A stretch of DNA of 64,000 nt, from assembly GCA_963920665.1 (NCBI GenBank), contig OY987269.1:11224501-11288500 (forward strand), given 5' to 3'. This document shows, in pieces, positions 36,601-47,990 of the stretch. The notes under the pieces were generated by a model. The model was not told the DNA's origin and made no database searches. It was given only the letters and a program-made list of their open reading frames with translations. Numbering within the stretch: position 1 is the first letter of the stretch; every line of letters begins with the position of its first letter. The stretch is from Straminergon stramineum (Eukaryota > Streptophyta > Bryopsida > Hypnales > Calliergonaceae). The position numbers were made by a program, and so were the translations under genes.

Positions 36601-38108
36601 ACAAGAGTGTTTTCCATTGTTGGTAGTTAAGATAAAAGACCCTCTATGTATCACAATTCATAGTTGTGCTACTATATATCAATAGTATACATTTCAAATT
36701 TTCAAATGTACTCTACTGATACATAGAGGCTATAAAGTGGCACAAATAGCATCTCTTACCTTCTAGGCCAAATATTTTGTAGTAGTCCACATTTAAACAA
36801 ATAGAGCACAACAAGTTATGCATGTTTTCAAATATTTTGTTCACCACAGACACCCCACTTGCACAAATTAATAATGTTACAAATACTATAAATTATAAAT
36901 TTTAGTATTTAGACTACTTATCATGTAGATTTATACTAGTTTTCACTCGGATATAATACATTACGAATCCAAGCTACACCTCTTTGGTTACTGCAGATTC
37001 TTAACAAAGTAGGTGCTCTACTTGTGTTTGAAGCATAGGAATGTGGATAGTGTTGTCATAACCTATCCGATTCTAAATAAGTGGAAACTACAGGACTAGT
37101 GCAGTTAAAAAATGCTCAAAATCAAGTGGTTCACCGTAGATTAGTTAGGAGTATGGTTTCCATTGAAAATTTGATGCCAGTAGCTATTGAATGTCACGAA
37201 GAGCAATTTCTCTGAGTGAAGTACATACAATAAACCCAAATTGCTGATCTTCCACAATTAATTTAGTTTGAAGAAACTCTGAAACCCTTTTGAACAGGAA
37301 TTTTCCTACGAAACAACACCGACACATCGACCAAATGGTTGCGAAAGTCGACACTCTCCTGCGAAATGTAATCGACAGTCGTCTGGAAGACGCCGCTCGC
37401 AACGAAACCAGGTCATACGGGAACGACCTTCTGGGGCAAATGCTGTCTGCTGCCAACGAGGGCTGGGAGGAAGACACCCCGGAATTCAACCTTGCGTCCG
37501 TGTTCAACAACTGCAAGCTGTTCTACTTGGCAGGCCAAGACACAGTGGCTAACGTCACATGCTTCACGATGCTCATGTTGGCCTTGCATCCCGAATGGCA
37601 AGAGCGTGCTCGCAAGGAGGTTCTGGAGGTCATCGGCGACGAGGAACGTTTCAACGCTGGCGTGCTGTCTCGTCTCAAAGTGATGGGGATGATCCTCAAC
37701 GAGACCATGCGAACGTTTACACCTGGACCAACAATTACGAGATTGGTAGAAAAGGATTTGCACCTGAAAAATCTGTTCATTCCCAAGGGCATGACCGTCG
37801 AATTCGCAGCTGGAGTAGTGCACCTAGACAAGGAGTACTGGGGAGAGGACGCTGCGCAGTACAATCCCGAGAGGTTCGCAAATGGTGTTGCGGGCGCTTG
37901 CTCACATCCCCACGCGTTCAACCCGTTTGGCTTGGGGCCCAAGCTCTGCATCGGCAACAACTTCGCCGTGCTCGAGGCGAAGATCATCTTGGCTAGAGTG
38001 CTGCGCCGGTTTGAGCTCCTGCCGTCTCCCAATTACAAGCATTACCCTACGTTCGTCATCACGACAAGACCCAAGTTTGGCTTGCCTATCATTCTCAAAG
38101 CTCTGTAG
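33607..38108 (+). CDS. Cytochrome P450, CYP72-clan type (4 exons)
   Basis: ER-anchored haem monooxygenase; the substrate cannot be told from sequence. Exons 33607-33883, 35132-35361, 35886-36142 and 37298-38108, with GT/AG borders and consistent phases, give 1575 nt and 524 aa, a normal length. The start is the first of two adjacent ATGs (MMDVEVW). A hydrophobic anchor covers residues ~6-25, followed by the proline-rich hinge KGPPFRFLVGQ. Later come the C-helix region (WIAERHAINPFFH), LPTK-like RNFPTKQHRHID, I-helix AGQDT, K-helix ETMR (ExxR), NPERFANG (PERF) and the haem loop PFGLGPKLCIGNNFA. The haem loop has Lys where Arg is usual two residues before Cys. The hinge and FPTK motif suggest the CYP72 clan. 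Introns 1 and 3 contain MITEs. The gene is otherwise intact and ends 325 bp from the convergent neighbour. Confidence 0.92.
34377..34681. mobile_element. MITE with internal minisatellite in P450 intron 1
   Basis: Inverted ends GGTCAATTTCATTAAAATGG and CCATTTTAATGAAATTGACC. Flanks ACAAAGAA and ATAAAGAA form an 8-bp duplication with one mismatch, suggesting a hAT-type origin. Between the ends are about six units of a ~28-bp repeat around TCTAAAATCTA...TCCTAGATG, centred on a palindrome CAGACCACGTGGTCT. Confidence 0.7.
36181..36582. mobile_element. MITE in P450 intron 3, ~402 bp
   Basis: Ends TTGTCACACCTCCTTCATTG and CAATGAAGAAGGTGTGACAA are inverted repeats (about 21 bp, one change). No target duplication is assigned. 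Open frames inside it are not exons: the P450 reading frame already closes properly across this intron. Confidence 0.65.
36640..36729. mobile_element. Very short TIR element in P450 intron 3
   Basis: CCTCTATGTATCA at the left and TGATACATAGAGG at the right enclose about 64 bp. A 90-bp MITE or chance foldback. Confidence 0.45.
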
Positions 38109-38433
38109 AGGCTCTGTATGTCATCCCGTGTCAGTGCGCAAACAAGTAGAAAAACAGGTTTTGGAATTCAACAGGAAAACAGTCCACAGCCACTCAATGC
38201 ACTTTGAACGGCATTAGTTACATTTGGAAGAAAATACTCTTCTCATTTTTGGTAATATTTGAAAACACCTTCGGCATTGTGTAGAACCCAACGAGGCTGA
38301 AGGGCATACCCCAGGGAATCAAGTAATTCCATTGAGCTCATGGAACGATAGTATAAAGGCTAAGAATAGGTACTGCTGCAAAAAGGTACGTGCTCAAAAT
38401 TAAGGCGCATTTGAAGACACTAGAAATAAGAAC

Positions 38434-40125
38434 CTACTGTGCTGGTGATGCGATCATTCCGGTGCTTCTTGCGTAATCGAAGATGCCACCGGCATCGATG
38501 ACAGGGCCCGCCTCACCAATTGGCTTCAAGTTGTATTGCTTTCCAGTTGTGTGATTCACCAACACGTCCCTCTCCATATCAAGAGTCACAATATCGCCAG
38601 TGTGATTCTCCTGCCAGATTTTGCCTTGCGTTTCCACAGGATAAAGCTCTCCCGTTGACACCGAGTTCCGAAAGAAAATTCTTGCATATGATTCGGCCAC
38701 CACTGCGCGCGCACCCGCGGCACCTAAGGCCACTGGTGCATGCTCCCTGCACGTTGAACGGAATAGAAACAAATTTTTAGAATGTGTCCCTCAGCCAGCT
38801 GCAATCATATTATCACTAAGTCGTCTCAAAGAAAAGAGAACATCTAAATCCTTCGAGGACGAGGAGATCGCTCCCTCTCGTCCTTGAAGAGTAAAACAAA
38901 ACAAGTCGCTCCGCTCACGTGAATAAATTCAAAGCAAAACCGCAACCCCGTTTCAGTACAATCAGAGTAGATATATAATACAGAAACACCTTCCATACTA
39001 ACAGTGCATCAATTTAATTTCAAAAATTTGTAACCTCTCGTAACTTGACAACAGAATTGAACAACATTTTATAAGCTAAACTCCAAACCCGAAACAGAAT
39101 TTGTACAAGTGAATATGCCTCAAATACAAACAAATGTCGCGTATGATTGAGAGCAAAGATTATACCAACATTTCAATGTCTGAACAAGGGCAAACCTTAC
39201 AAAAGCAAATTTAATTTCAAATGTTGAATCCTGAAGAGAAATCTCATACCGTGAAAACAGAATTGAACAAAATTGATAAGCTGAACTCCAGACCGGATAC
39301 AGAATAAACAGAAGAGAATATTCCTCAAATTCAAACAAAGCCAGAGTTCCTGGAAAGCAAAATATTCTAGTTCTCAAAGTTTTATAATTGCATTTCTGAT
39401 TGAATTAGACCGCAAATTTTCCGACTCTATTTGTAAACTGTCTGTTCAAATACAAATATTAAAAAAAAAATTTGAACATTCAAATTTTTTAATGTAAAGT
39501 CTTCATTCCGTTTTCCAGTAACGCCGCACATAGACCACACCACCGCGTCAAAGCCAAATGTCCGAACAAGAGAAACCTCACCAAAACAAGAGAATAGAAT
39601 TGAAAAATACCTGGAAGATCCGCATCCAAAATTGTCACCACCGATAATGACCTTATACTCCGTCTTCACCTTCCCCTCCTCAATAAACTTCCCCCATTTC
39701 TCCGGCAGTCCAATCATAGCATAACTTCCAAGCTTCTCATACTCCTCAGGTTTCGAAGGCACGAGAGTCAGGTACTCCGCGGGGATGATCTGGTCCGTGT
39801 CAATGTTATCTCCAACAACAAAGCAACGCCCGTGAATTACCCGAGAGCCGCGAACCGAGTCTCCCTCAGCCGAAGCTTCTGCCTGAGCTCCCGCCTGAGC
39901 ACGAGATCGGATGGCACTTCCAGAAACAACACCAACACCAACACCCTGGCTCCTGTTCTCAAACCGCATCGCAGAGCCAAAAAACGAACTGTCCGAGGAA
40001 GGAATGGTCGCCCTGGAACAGGGGATTGCAACTGAGCGCGACGAAGCGACGTTCGAAGCGCCAGTTGAAGCGCGGTTTGAGCTTGCGGGCAGCAGGCGCA
40101 TTCCCAGTGTAGCTGCTGTAGCCAT
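38434..40125 (-). CDS. IPMI SSU: 3-isopropylmalate dehydratase small subunit, plastid
   Basis: Small (swivelling-domain) subunit of isopropylmalate isomerase. With the Fe-S large subunit it converts 2-isopropylmalate to 3-isopropylmalate in chloroplast leucine synthesis; plant paralogues also act in glucosinolate chain elongation. Exons 40125-39611 and 38746-38434 join in phase (828 nt, 275 aa). The ATG chosen gives MATAATLGMRLLPASS followed by ~70 residues rich in Ser/Ala/Arg with few acids, a typical transit peptide. The frame is open further upstream, but that stretch looks like leader. The mature part shows GDNIDTDQIIPAEYL, VIIGGDNFGCGSSREHAP (spanning the intron), AVVAESYARIFFRNS and GEAGPVIDAGGIFDYAR. 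The stop lies 325 bp from the P450 stop (tail-to-tail). The single intron (38747-39610) holds decayed tandem repeats. Intact. Confidence 0.96.
39010..39600. repeat. Decayed ~200-bp tandem repeats in the IPMI intron
   Basis: TTTAATTTCAAA occurs at about 39013 and 39210, ACAGAATTGAACAA at 39051 and 39257, and AAGCTAAACTCCAAACC pairs with AAGCTGAACTCCAGACC. Phrases such as TGTC(T/C)GAACAAG..AAACCT at 39178 and 39558 suggest a third, more diverged copy. All are within the single intron of the minus-strand gene. Confidence 0.65.
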
Positions 40126-40412
40126 AGTGCTCGATTGAAACCCTAAATTCAGTGCAGATGAGAGAATTGGAGAAATGCGAAACGGGAATTTGGGAACTGG
40201 TTGGGGAGGAGGGGCCTTTTGAAGTCTGTTTGAAGGAGAAGAGTGCGTGACCGTGGGGCGAGCGGCGGCACGGTTATTGGTGTAAGTAAGCCTTTCACCG
40301 TGGTGGGGTAACTGCCCAGTGGAGTGGGATCCAAGCAAGGGTGGGACGCAAGTAAAGTAACTGCACCTATTATCGTCAGAAAAAAGCATATGGGCATGGT
40401 TCTCATTATTAA

Positions 40413-41285
40413 CCCATAACCCTTAAAACGTCGACATGGACGTTTAGCCCCTAAATGCCCAAGGCACCAGATTCTGGTGTTTTGAAAACTTTGAAGTTAA
40501 GTAAAATCCAATCAAATTACTATTATTATTAGTTTATATTTTTGGAGAATTCTTTTTGAAGTCTAGTTTTAGGATCAAAAAGTTGATCTTAAAAATGAAG
40601 GATTATAATTTTTCTATTCAAGATTTTGTGCAAGGATGCCCATTGCAATCTTGACCTCTCATAGTATTGAGGTCTCTTGGAAATGAGCCTCAAATACACT
40701 AGATCTTGGAGGAAAAATCACATTAAAAATTCATTTAAAAAAATTGTAGAATAGATTTTGAAAAACCATAAATTGATTGGGGTTGTAAATGCTAAGCCCT
40801 ATAACCTCATATTTTTTTAGTGACCAAATTTTTAAATTTGACATGCAAAAAGAGAATTGAAAAATTTTCATACTTTTAACACCCTCATGATCAAACATTA
40901 TAATCTTTCAACCCGTAAGTGATATTGTTATATTTTCTTTTCCTATGTGATCTCTAACATGTCTAGTTTGAATTTGTATGGTTACAATTCAAAAGAAATT
41001 GGTATAACTTATGAAAATGTTGACTTTCTGTTCAATTTAGAACAAATTTCAAGAAGCTCCAAACAAGCCTTGGGCATTTAGGGGTTAGTGTCCAATGGAT
41101 GACAAGGAATCTTTCAATCTAGGACAGCACTACAACTATTCATCTTCGAAATTTTGTGCGGAAAGGGAAGATCTTCTACAATACTTTGACCTCCAATGTG
41201 TATTTTTTATTTATTTTTAAAGTAGATGATGTCACGAGGTTCTAAAAGGCATGATTTTCACGATCACCAGTCCATCCTTTAAGAA
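40413..41285 (-). mobile_element. TTAA-family short MITE, interrupted
   Basis: Lies between TTAA at 40409-40412 and TTAA at 41286-41289. The family words GTCGACATGGACGTTTAG (left) and TCCAATGGATGACAAGG, ACTATTCATCTTCG, GATGATGTCACGAGG, AGTCCATCCTTTAAG (right) are split by the element at 40448-41084. Without that insertion the unit is about 232 bp. It begins about 290 bp upstream of the IPMI start codon, close to the promoter. Confidence 0.75.
40448..41084. mobile_element. TTAG-flanked TIR element, 637 bp
   Basis: Ends CCCCTAAATGCCCAAGGC and GCCTTGGGCATTTAGGGG are perfect 18-bp inverted repeats. The flanks are TTAG on both sides (40444-40447, 41085-41088), and joining the host across them restores the TTAA-family unit. 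This is direct evidence that elements with CCCCTAAA ends duplicate a 4-bp TTAR target. Non-coding. Confidence 0.85.
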
Positions 41286-41417
41286 TTAAAGGATGCAACC
41301 CCCATGACCAAGGTAGTCAACAAAATTGCTCTGATTATTGAACCAATAGATGCATTTTGTTTTTCTACACTCAATAGTGAAGTCATCCATTAGATACAAA
41401 ACGTCCATGTTGACGTT

Positions 41418-41755
41418 CATTAGATGGGATTCAGCTGCCCTGGAGGGCCGTTTCAGGCCAGTTCCCAAGGCTGGGAACCAGCCAGGGCTGGCCAGAATTT
41501 AAAATTACTAAAAAATTATTTAAAAATTAAAAAAATTAAAAAATTAAAAAAAATTATTAAAAAATTAAAAAACAAAATAAAAAATATTAAAAAATTAAAT
41601 TTTTTTTCAAAAAAAATATTTAAAAATTAATTTTTTATTATTATCCGACGTGATCGTCGGCTGACCACGTCAGCGAGCTGCTGTGGCCGAGTTCCCACAG
41701 TCTTAGAACTTGTGGGAACTCATGGTCTTCTGCAGGAGGTCATTCTCATCTAATG
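41418..41755. mobile_element. TIR element with CATTAGATG ends, 338 bp
   Basis: Ends CATTAGATGGGATT and ATTCTCATCTAATG are inverted. Outer parts are GC-rich (GGCCAGTTCCCAAGGCTGGG with self-complementary stretches), while the centre (41500-41645) is almost pure A/T with AAAATTAAAAAATT runs. A second element with similar ends is at 58591-58865. Confidence 0.6.
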
Positions 41756-42596
41756 TAAGGCTTAACCCAACTTTCTTTTTAGTTTTTTGGGGTGTTGTTG
41801 GGAGTCAACACAAGATTCTTGAAATTTCATCTTCGCATGTTTTGTTTAGTCAACTTATGAATTCTTAGAAGCACTAAAAATAGGTGTATCCAAAATTGAC
41901 CCTTGAGTCTCTCATGTGGTAACCAAAAATCAAGACACATGGTCAAAACATGTTAGAAATCATAAGAGGCACAAAATCTTCTTGTCTTAACTATAAGCCT
42001 TCTAAATGTTGCAAATCATACCCTCTAAATGTAAGCACAAAATGTTCTAGCATTCTTTAGCAATTGTGAAAACTCTTTTCATTGTAGACTAAAACCAATA
42101 CAAAAGTCTAAAATTGAGAACATTTATTGTAGATAGCTTGTAGGTTCCACAATGAGTGACCAACACATGTTTTTTTTGTTGCTTTTAATATCTCCTACTT
42201 GAAGGGTTGAAGTAAAACACACCTTGATTTTCCAAGCTTTAGATTATTTGCAAATATGAGTTTAAGAAACCTATACCTTATTAATATTAGAAAACTAACA
42301 AAGGAACCTAATTCATCTAATTCAAGAAATTAGGTTAATGAAATTGGACATATTTGTTGGACACAATGACACTAGAAAGAATGAAAACATACTAAAACCC
42401 ACTGTAATTTTAGGAAACACATTCATCTCATTTTGAGCTACTTCAAAGGGAAAAATGATAAAATCTTCTTATTTGAGATTTTGTTTGCATTTTTGAGAAA
42501 ATTTCAACGCCTTTGAAAGAGTTATAAATTTAGGAAGTTTTATTAATAGGGTAAGTAGAAATATGGACATGACTCAACTCTTCAATTTGTTGTGCC
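41756..42596. other. AT-rich intergenic DNA
   Basis: No gene, RNA or bounded repeat recognised. Confidence 0.5.
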
Positions 42597-42600
42597 TTAA

Positions 42601-43516
42601 CCCTTAAAGGACCAAGGCCATTTTTCTGTCAAAAACCACTCAAAACTGCCATTTCTGCTGCGTTCACCCATAAAATCCAAAACAAATATTTTAAAAAAGT
42701 CTAACCATTGAATCTTGTACTTTACTTGTCTCAAAACATGTGGTAAAATTTTCATGAATTTTGACTGCACAAATTGAGAGATATTAGCATTCAAAGTTGG
42801 AAAAAGAAGTTTTTTTGAACACTAGCTTGCAATTTCAGATGACTTTGACCACCTATTGTTGAAATTTTTTGCACTATGGACTGTGAATTTAAAAAAATTT
42901 GTTTTGAAGAATTGAGTTGATATTCTAGAAAAAAAATTTCAAAAGAAAAACTCTTGATTTTCATTCTTTAAAAAATTGTTAAGTAGAAGTAGGTCCAAGA
43001 TTACATGAAAAACTAAATCATTAATAGCTCTAAGATGGGATTGAAACTCAATAATCCCAATGGTGAGATTGTTTTATCAAACAAACTTAACTTTGTCAAA
43101 CAATTTTTTCTGAAAAATTGTGAAAATTGCATTCAGAAATGAATCCTATAAGCTATTTTTTCAAGAAGATGCTCATATTGCCCGAAAAACAATATTGTTC
43201 ATAACTTTCACATTACTAATCCAAATGGAATGAATCAAAGCTTCACATGTAGACAAAAATATAAGAAAAAAAAATTAAATAATTAAATTTCAATTTTTTG
43301 TGGATTTATTTTTCTGCCCGGTGACATGAAAATTATGTTTAAGATGGCATAACTTTTGCTCCCAGGCACTGATTGAAATAAAAATTATATTCCCACGAAG
43401 CTAATCAGTTTTTCTATCTTATGAGAAAGTTTCAAAAAGTTTGACTAAAAATTGAGGTCATAGGAACATGCCCGAAATCCATTTTGTCCCCCGAGGGGAC
43501 AATGGTCCTTTAGGGG
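42601..43516. mobile_element. TTAA-bounded element, 916 bp (GGACCAAGG subfamily)
   Basis: Flanked by TTAA at 42597-42600 and 43517-43520. Ends are CCCTTAAAGGACCAAGGCCA and, inverted, GGACAATGGTCCTTTAGGGG. A close relative lies at 53304-54164, with long shared stretches such as CCATTTCTGCTGC and AAGATGCTCATATTGCC. No coding capacity. Confidence 0.85.
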
Positions 43517-44153
43517 TTAACATATTCACTTGACTCTAAATGTGAGGAATGCAGCATACTGGTAAAACAAATTTGAGCACTTTTTTCAATTTGTTCCGTT
43601 CTCATTCCACAGTTATCAAGACCACAACTGAAAAATCCTTGGGTCATCTTCCACAATTCTGTTCTCCCAGATCATGAACATTTGGAAGTACCGCCTTGAA
43701 AGCTGAGATCCAGAAGGTAAATGTTATCAAAGTACAATCTAAACAAAAACTCCACAACTAAATTGACTCATACTACTATACAAGTCTTCCGGTCCTTCAA
43801 GCCACGTGAACCCAACGCAGACAACCAATAGTTTCCCTAACCTGCAAAAGTAGGTCGTCTCTGCAGCATTACTTCCACTTGATTCCTCATGCTTCAACAA
43901 ACCACAAACATGGGTATACTCCACTCATGATCTGTCCTCCGTAAAAGTCCCTCTGATAAGACCATAGCTCACTGGTCCTACTGTTTACTAATCACACAAC
44001 TCTGAGCAGGAATTTTGAGGCCCACGGTTACGACATTCAGCATCAAATCCTGCACAGTCGCACATCCAAAAAAATTGCAGCAGTCATTGATAGAACCCTG
44101 TAAACAACATTCTTGTACCTGCTGGAAGAAGTTTGTGAGGAAAAAAGCCTCGT

Positions 44154-47100
44154 CTAAGTGGCGGTGGTATAATTCCAATGCCGTAGCATCTCCTGCCAGT
44201 CACAATGCTCGGGGGTGGAACAATACTCCAGGCGAGGATCATGGATTTCGATCTTCCAATGCATATCCGGATAATTAGCTTCCTCAGCTTCCCTACGCTC
44301 CGCTTCCCGAGCAGCTTTAGCCAACGTTCTGAGCCAACAATGACGTTGCAGAGAGATCGGCATGCTGTCATGGATTTTGTACCAAGAGGCATGGGCTACG
44401 TCATTGGCATACACACGTAGGCCCGGGATGTTCCAGTTGCAGTCATAATCCCTGAAACACAGCCATGGCTTCAACCCCAGGTAGTGCATCACGTAAAGCA
44501 CAGGAGGGTCAGCAGCAAAGAGTGCAGTCTTAGTCTCCAGCTCTTTGGTACTGTTTGACCAGAAGTGCTTCAGGAAGTTGAGGCGCTTTGGAATGCGATG
44601 CCACCATGGGAAAATCTCATTCAAATACCCTTGGTCACCACCGTTGTAGGACCTGGTTTCCATAATCTGATCCATGAGGATATTGAACGTGCAATTGGAG
44701 GGCTCGATCACCATCACCCCTGAATTGAAGCGATTCTCATCATTCCCTGTGGCTGAAATCTCTGGGAGTTGGAACAGAAAGTCGATGTTGCGATGCACTA
44801 GAAGATCCGAGTCTATGAAAACAATCTGCCAACACGGAGATTAGAATATTCCATTCATTGAACAACCGCTGACCGTATAACAGTTGCAAACTTTCTTCGA
44901 GAAGCTGCGGCATGCCAAATTTTTTTAATTTAGTTTTTGCTCAGTTTGAAATTCATATTCAACTACAACATGAGACATTCTATATCTAGATGAACTTCTC
45001 ATAAGTGGAAAAGAATGTTCGTTGTTCATGTTATCTTAGCGTTGAAAACTTATTCTATTTGGGGAAAGTTTTGAAGTTCTTGTCTGTCTGTATAATTAAC
45101 CACATCGTACAAAACTGTAATAAAAATCAATGTCAAAATTCAACTCTTAAAAATAAAATTCTTATCTTTTATGATTATCCAAAGTATAATACTTCTAAAT
45201 CAACTTGACAAAGCTTTAAACACATTCTTCAACTCTGACTGTACAGATAATTCTTACCTCTAATACTTCTTTTTTGGAGTGCAATTCATCAGAGTTACGG
45301 AAGTCACATATTTAAATTTCGTTCTCTACCCCAACGTACTTAAAGGGTTAACATAGAATAGGTGGAGGTTTGTGGTACCTTGTCATATTCTGTAAGTTGC
45401 CAGAGACGGAACTTGCTGTAGTTCCATTCATTGTACCGGTCTTTCTCTGCATAAGGGTTACGAATCCTCTCAATCACACGCACTTGCCAACCTGCCTCCT
45501 CCAAGCCTTGCCGCTTCTCAAGTGGAATGCTGTCGTCCACCAGCATCACCAGATCTCGTATTGATCCAGACCGACGAATGCTGTGTGCGAGCACAATTGC
45601 CCCACAAACGTACGAAGAATCCGTGTGAACCATTGATACATAGGCTTCTCGCCTCTCATTCCCCGTCTTCACAGCAAGTTGCTCTGTCAGCAAACGCATA
45701 CAAACATCGGTAAATATTAAGGTAGACGATACTAAACAGCAACTCATCTCTTCCAATACTCTGGGTTGACCTTCAAATAGCAAGCCAGGTATCACTCTGA
45801 CTTCACTAAATATCTATGGCCATTGATCTCTGAATGGAAATGGGGTTGTCTCCTGTCCATTTAACAACTTCCCAGTTTGAATGATTACATAAGAAAATTA
45901 TCGTACGCTGAGCAAGGAAGAATTTGATCTCAAGAGAGTTTGGCTCTTGGAGTACCCAAAGCGATCTTTCTAGGACTTTTGTACTGATCTCCCAAAGAGA
46001 GATCGAACTACTACAAGTTGATTAAAATGCTCAAAAGTGACGGAAAGACAATCCCTCTACCCTTTACTCCCAATTCCTTGTCTAACTAAAAAAATTGTAG
46101 CATTCTCAGCAACCACAAAACTTACACAAAACTTCCAAAAATCAAAGGAAGGTTACCATTACCTTTCCAGTGCGTCGACAACGAGAGTTCACACGATCCA
46201 ACAGGCAAATCCAACCGCCTCCGCATCTTAACTACATCCACACGGTACAACCACCAGTGCCCCTCACGCTTCAGCAGCTCCCCACAAGGAAACAGATTCA
46301 ATGCCGGCCTGCATTCACTTCTTACCAAAACATGCATCTCTTCATCATTCCCTGCCTGGCTTGCAACACTCCCAGCAGCCAGGAGCACCTGCAGACGTCG
46401 CACATTCCGTTCATTATCATCCCAGCACGGAACTCTGGCGACCACCAGATCGAGATTGTGGTTGTGTACGCAGGGCCCTGGCAGAGGCGGACACTCGGGT
46501 TGCAACATAAACTCCTCCTCCTCGTCGATCCACTCGGGGAAGAAATCGGTCCATGTCAAGTTCTGGTTCACCTTTGCAAATGGGAAGTGCACGGGGGGCA
46601 TTCCTTGTGCATATTCCTGCCATTGTAATGCTTCGGATTGGGCGATGTTTACTAGCCCGATGCGTGGCTTGGGGGGGAGTCCAGCAATAGCGGACAGTAA
46701 TGATGGTGCATTCACATCGCTGTCTTCATTCTCCTCAAATGCAGCTGCCTCCGGGAAGTTGGCATTGCAGGGGTTTGGCTTAACCCTAGGTCTGCAACGA
46801 AACGCTTCATGATTTGGAATTGACCGGTTCGATTGTGGTAATATTGTGAAAAGAAAAGGATTCTAATGGGTGATACTGCAGAGGCTTGGCCTAACCCTAG
46901 GTCTGCAACGAAGAGCTCATAAGGGATTCATGGTTTTGAATTGACAGGTCCAATTGATTAAGTTGTGGAAATAATAGAATTCTAATGGGATTGAAGAATA
47001 CATCACTAGAATCGTGGAGAGCATTGCATGTGTTCGTGAGAAGACAAATAAAAGTGAACAAGAGAGAGCCCTGGTTTATTTCCATCAGTCTCCTCACGCA

Positions 47101-47594
47101 CCCGTCTCCGTGAAGGTGACACTACAGAGGTTTGGCCTAACCCTAGGTCTGCAACCAAGCGCTTATTTGGGCTTCATGGTTTTAAATGATTCGTTCGATT
47201 GTGGTTATATTGAGGAAATGATAGAATTGTAATGTGATTAAAGAATGCATCACTAGAATCCGAGAAGTGCATTGCATGTGTTTGTAAGAAAATAAATAAA
47301 AGCGAACGAGAGAGAGCCCTGGTGTGCTTCCATTACGCGAAGGTGATACTGCAAGGGTTTGGCCTAGCCCTAGGAACTGCGAGGAAGCGCTACCAGTTCG
47401 TTAAACCCTAAACACTAAGGATTCGTCGTTTTACATCGACCAATTCGATTGATCACATTGTGAAAAACACAATTCAAAACAGGGTTAACTAATATATCCC
47501 TAAAATCAGTGAAGAACATTGAGTCTGCTGGAGAGAAAATAAAGAAAATATTGAACAAAAGATAGTCTCCATAAAACTTACTCAAAACCGCGTT

Positions 47595-47629
<35 letters not shown>

Positions 47630-47990
47630 AAACACTAGGTAATTCCGGCAATGGCTTCAAATCCAAACAAACGAGGTAGATCAGAATTGAGGGAGGAATT
47701 TACCTTGTACTTACGCGATGTCTGGCCGGGAATCCAAACAAAGAGCGCGAGTTCCCACTAACCCTAGCCAGCAGAAAGATAGCGGCGACCACCGCGACAG
47801 CGAGTACAAATGGCGAGTGCTTTCTCTTGAAGACTACTTTAGCTTTCCTGGGATCCGAAAGACTGGAACTCCATCGCTCCTTCCAACTCCGAGACGACCG
47901 CCGCCGGCTCTCTCCATCTCTGAGAAGAAAAAAAAGACACCCAACTCTATCCTCAATGCAAAAACAGAAAAAACTCTCACACCACTCCAT
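44154..47990 (-). CDS. GUX: GT8 glucuronosyltransferase, GUX/PGSIP type (xylan)
   Basis: Golgi type II membrane enzyme that adds glucuronic acid to the xylan backbone (family knowledge). Firm exons are 46791-46163, 45683-45379 and 44825-44154; their phases agree and they encode the lumenal region. Key motifs are PRIGLVN, TWTDFFPEWIDEEEEF, LDLVVARVPCWDDNE, LPVGSCELS, YVCGAIVLAHSI, LVMLVDDS, IVFIDSDLLVHRNID (DxD metal site), NSGVMVIEPS, GGDQGYLNEIFPWW, MHYLGLKPW, and the plant C-terminus MHWKIEIHDPR with CDWQEMLRHW. A probable first exon, 47990-47715, gives a basic tail and membrane anchor (FVLAVAVVAAIFLLARV) and a strong GC|GTAAGTA donor. It ends in phase 0, whereas exon 2 needs phase 2, so a small exon or another donor is missing. 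Total length would be ~630 aa, as usual. Start and first junction are uncertain; the catalytic part is intact. Confidence 0.9.
46764..47400. repeat. Four decayed tandem copies of the GUX exon-2 border
   Basis: AACCCTAGGTCTGCAAC occurs at 46782, 46893 and 47139, and as AGCCCTAGGAACTGCGA at 47366, spaced 111, 246 and 227 bp. Following text (CATGGTTTTGAATTGACAGG; ATAGAATTCTAATG; AGAGAGAGCCCTGGT) also recurs. On the gene strand each copy contains a GTTGCAG acceptor followed by the first bases of exon 2. Only the first copy continues into the coding exon. Confidence 0.8.
47598..47626. repeat. (CA)n microsatellite in GUX intron 1
   Basis: About 14 CA units without interruption, inside the first intron of the minus-strand gene. 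Confidence 0.95.

Noticed and set aside
36150..36626. 158-codon plus-strand frame in P450 intron 3
   Set aside because: It overlaps a MITE with inverted ends, has no motif, and the P450 frame closes correctly without it.
37413..38217. Several long frames on both strands over P450 exon 4
   Set aside because: All are shadows of the true exon, which carries the I-helix, ExxR, PERF and haem motifs in frame.
39427..39610. Extension of IPMI exon 1 into the intron (frame stays open)
   Set aside because: A good donor follows GGATCTTCCAG, and the joined exon 2 restores the conserved GCGSSREHAP motif, so the open extension is intronic.
46170..46628. 152-codon plus-strand frame opposite GUX exon 2
   Set aside because: Antisense shadow of the conserved GUX coding exon.
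47597..47626. Alternating CA tract as a possible Z-DNA or regulatory element
   Set aside because: It is an ordinary intronic microsatellite; nothing else supports a function.
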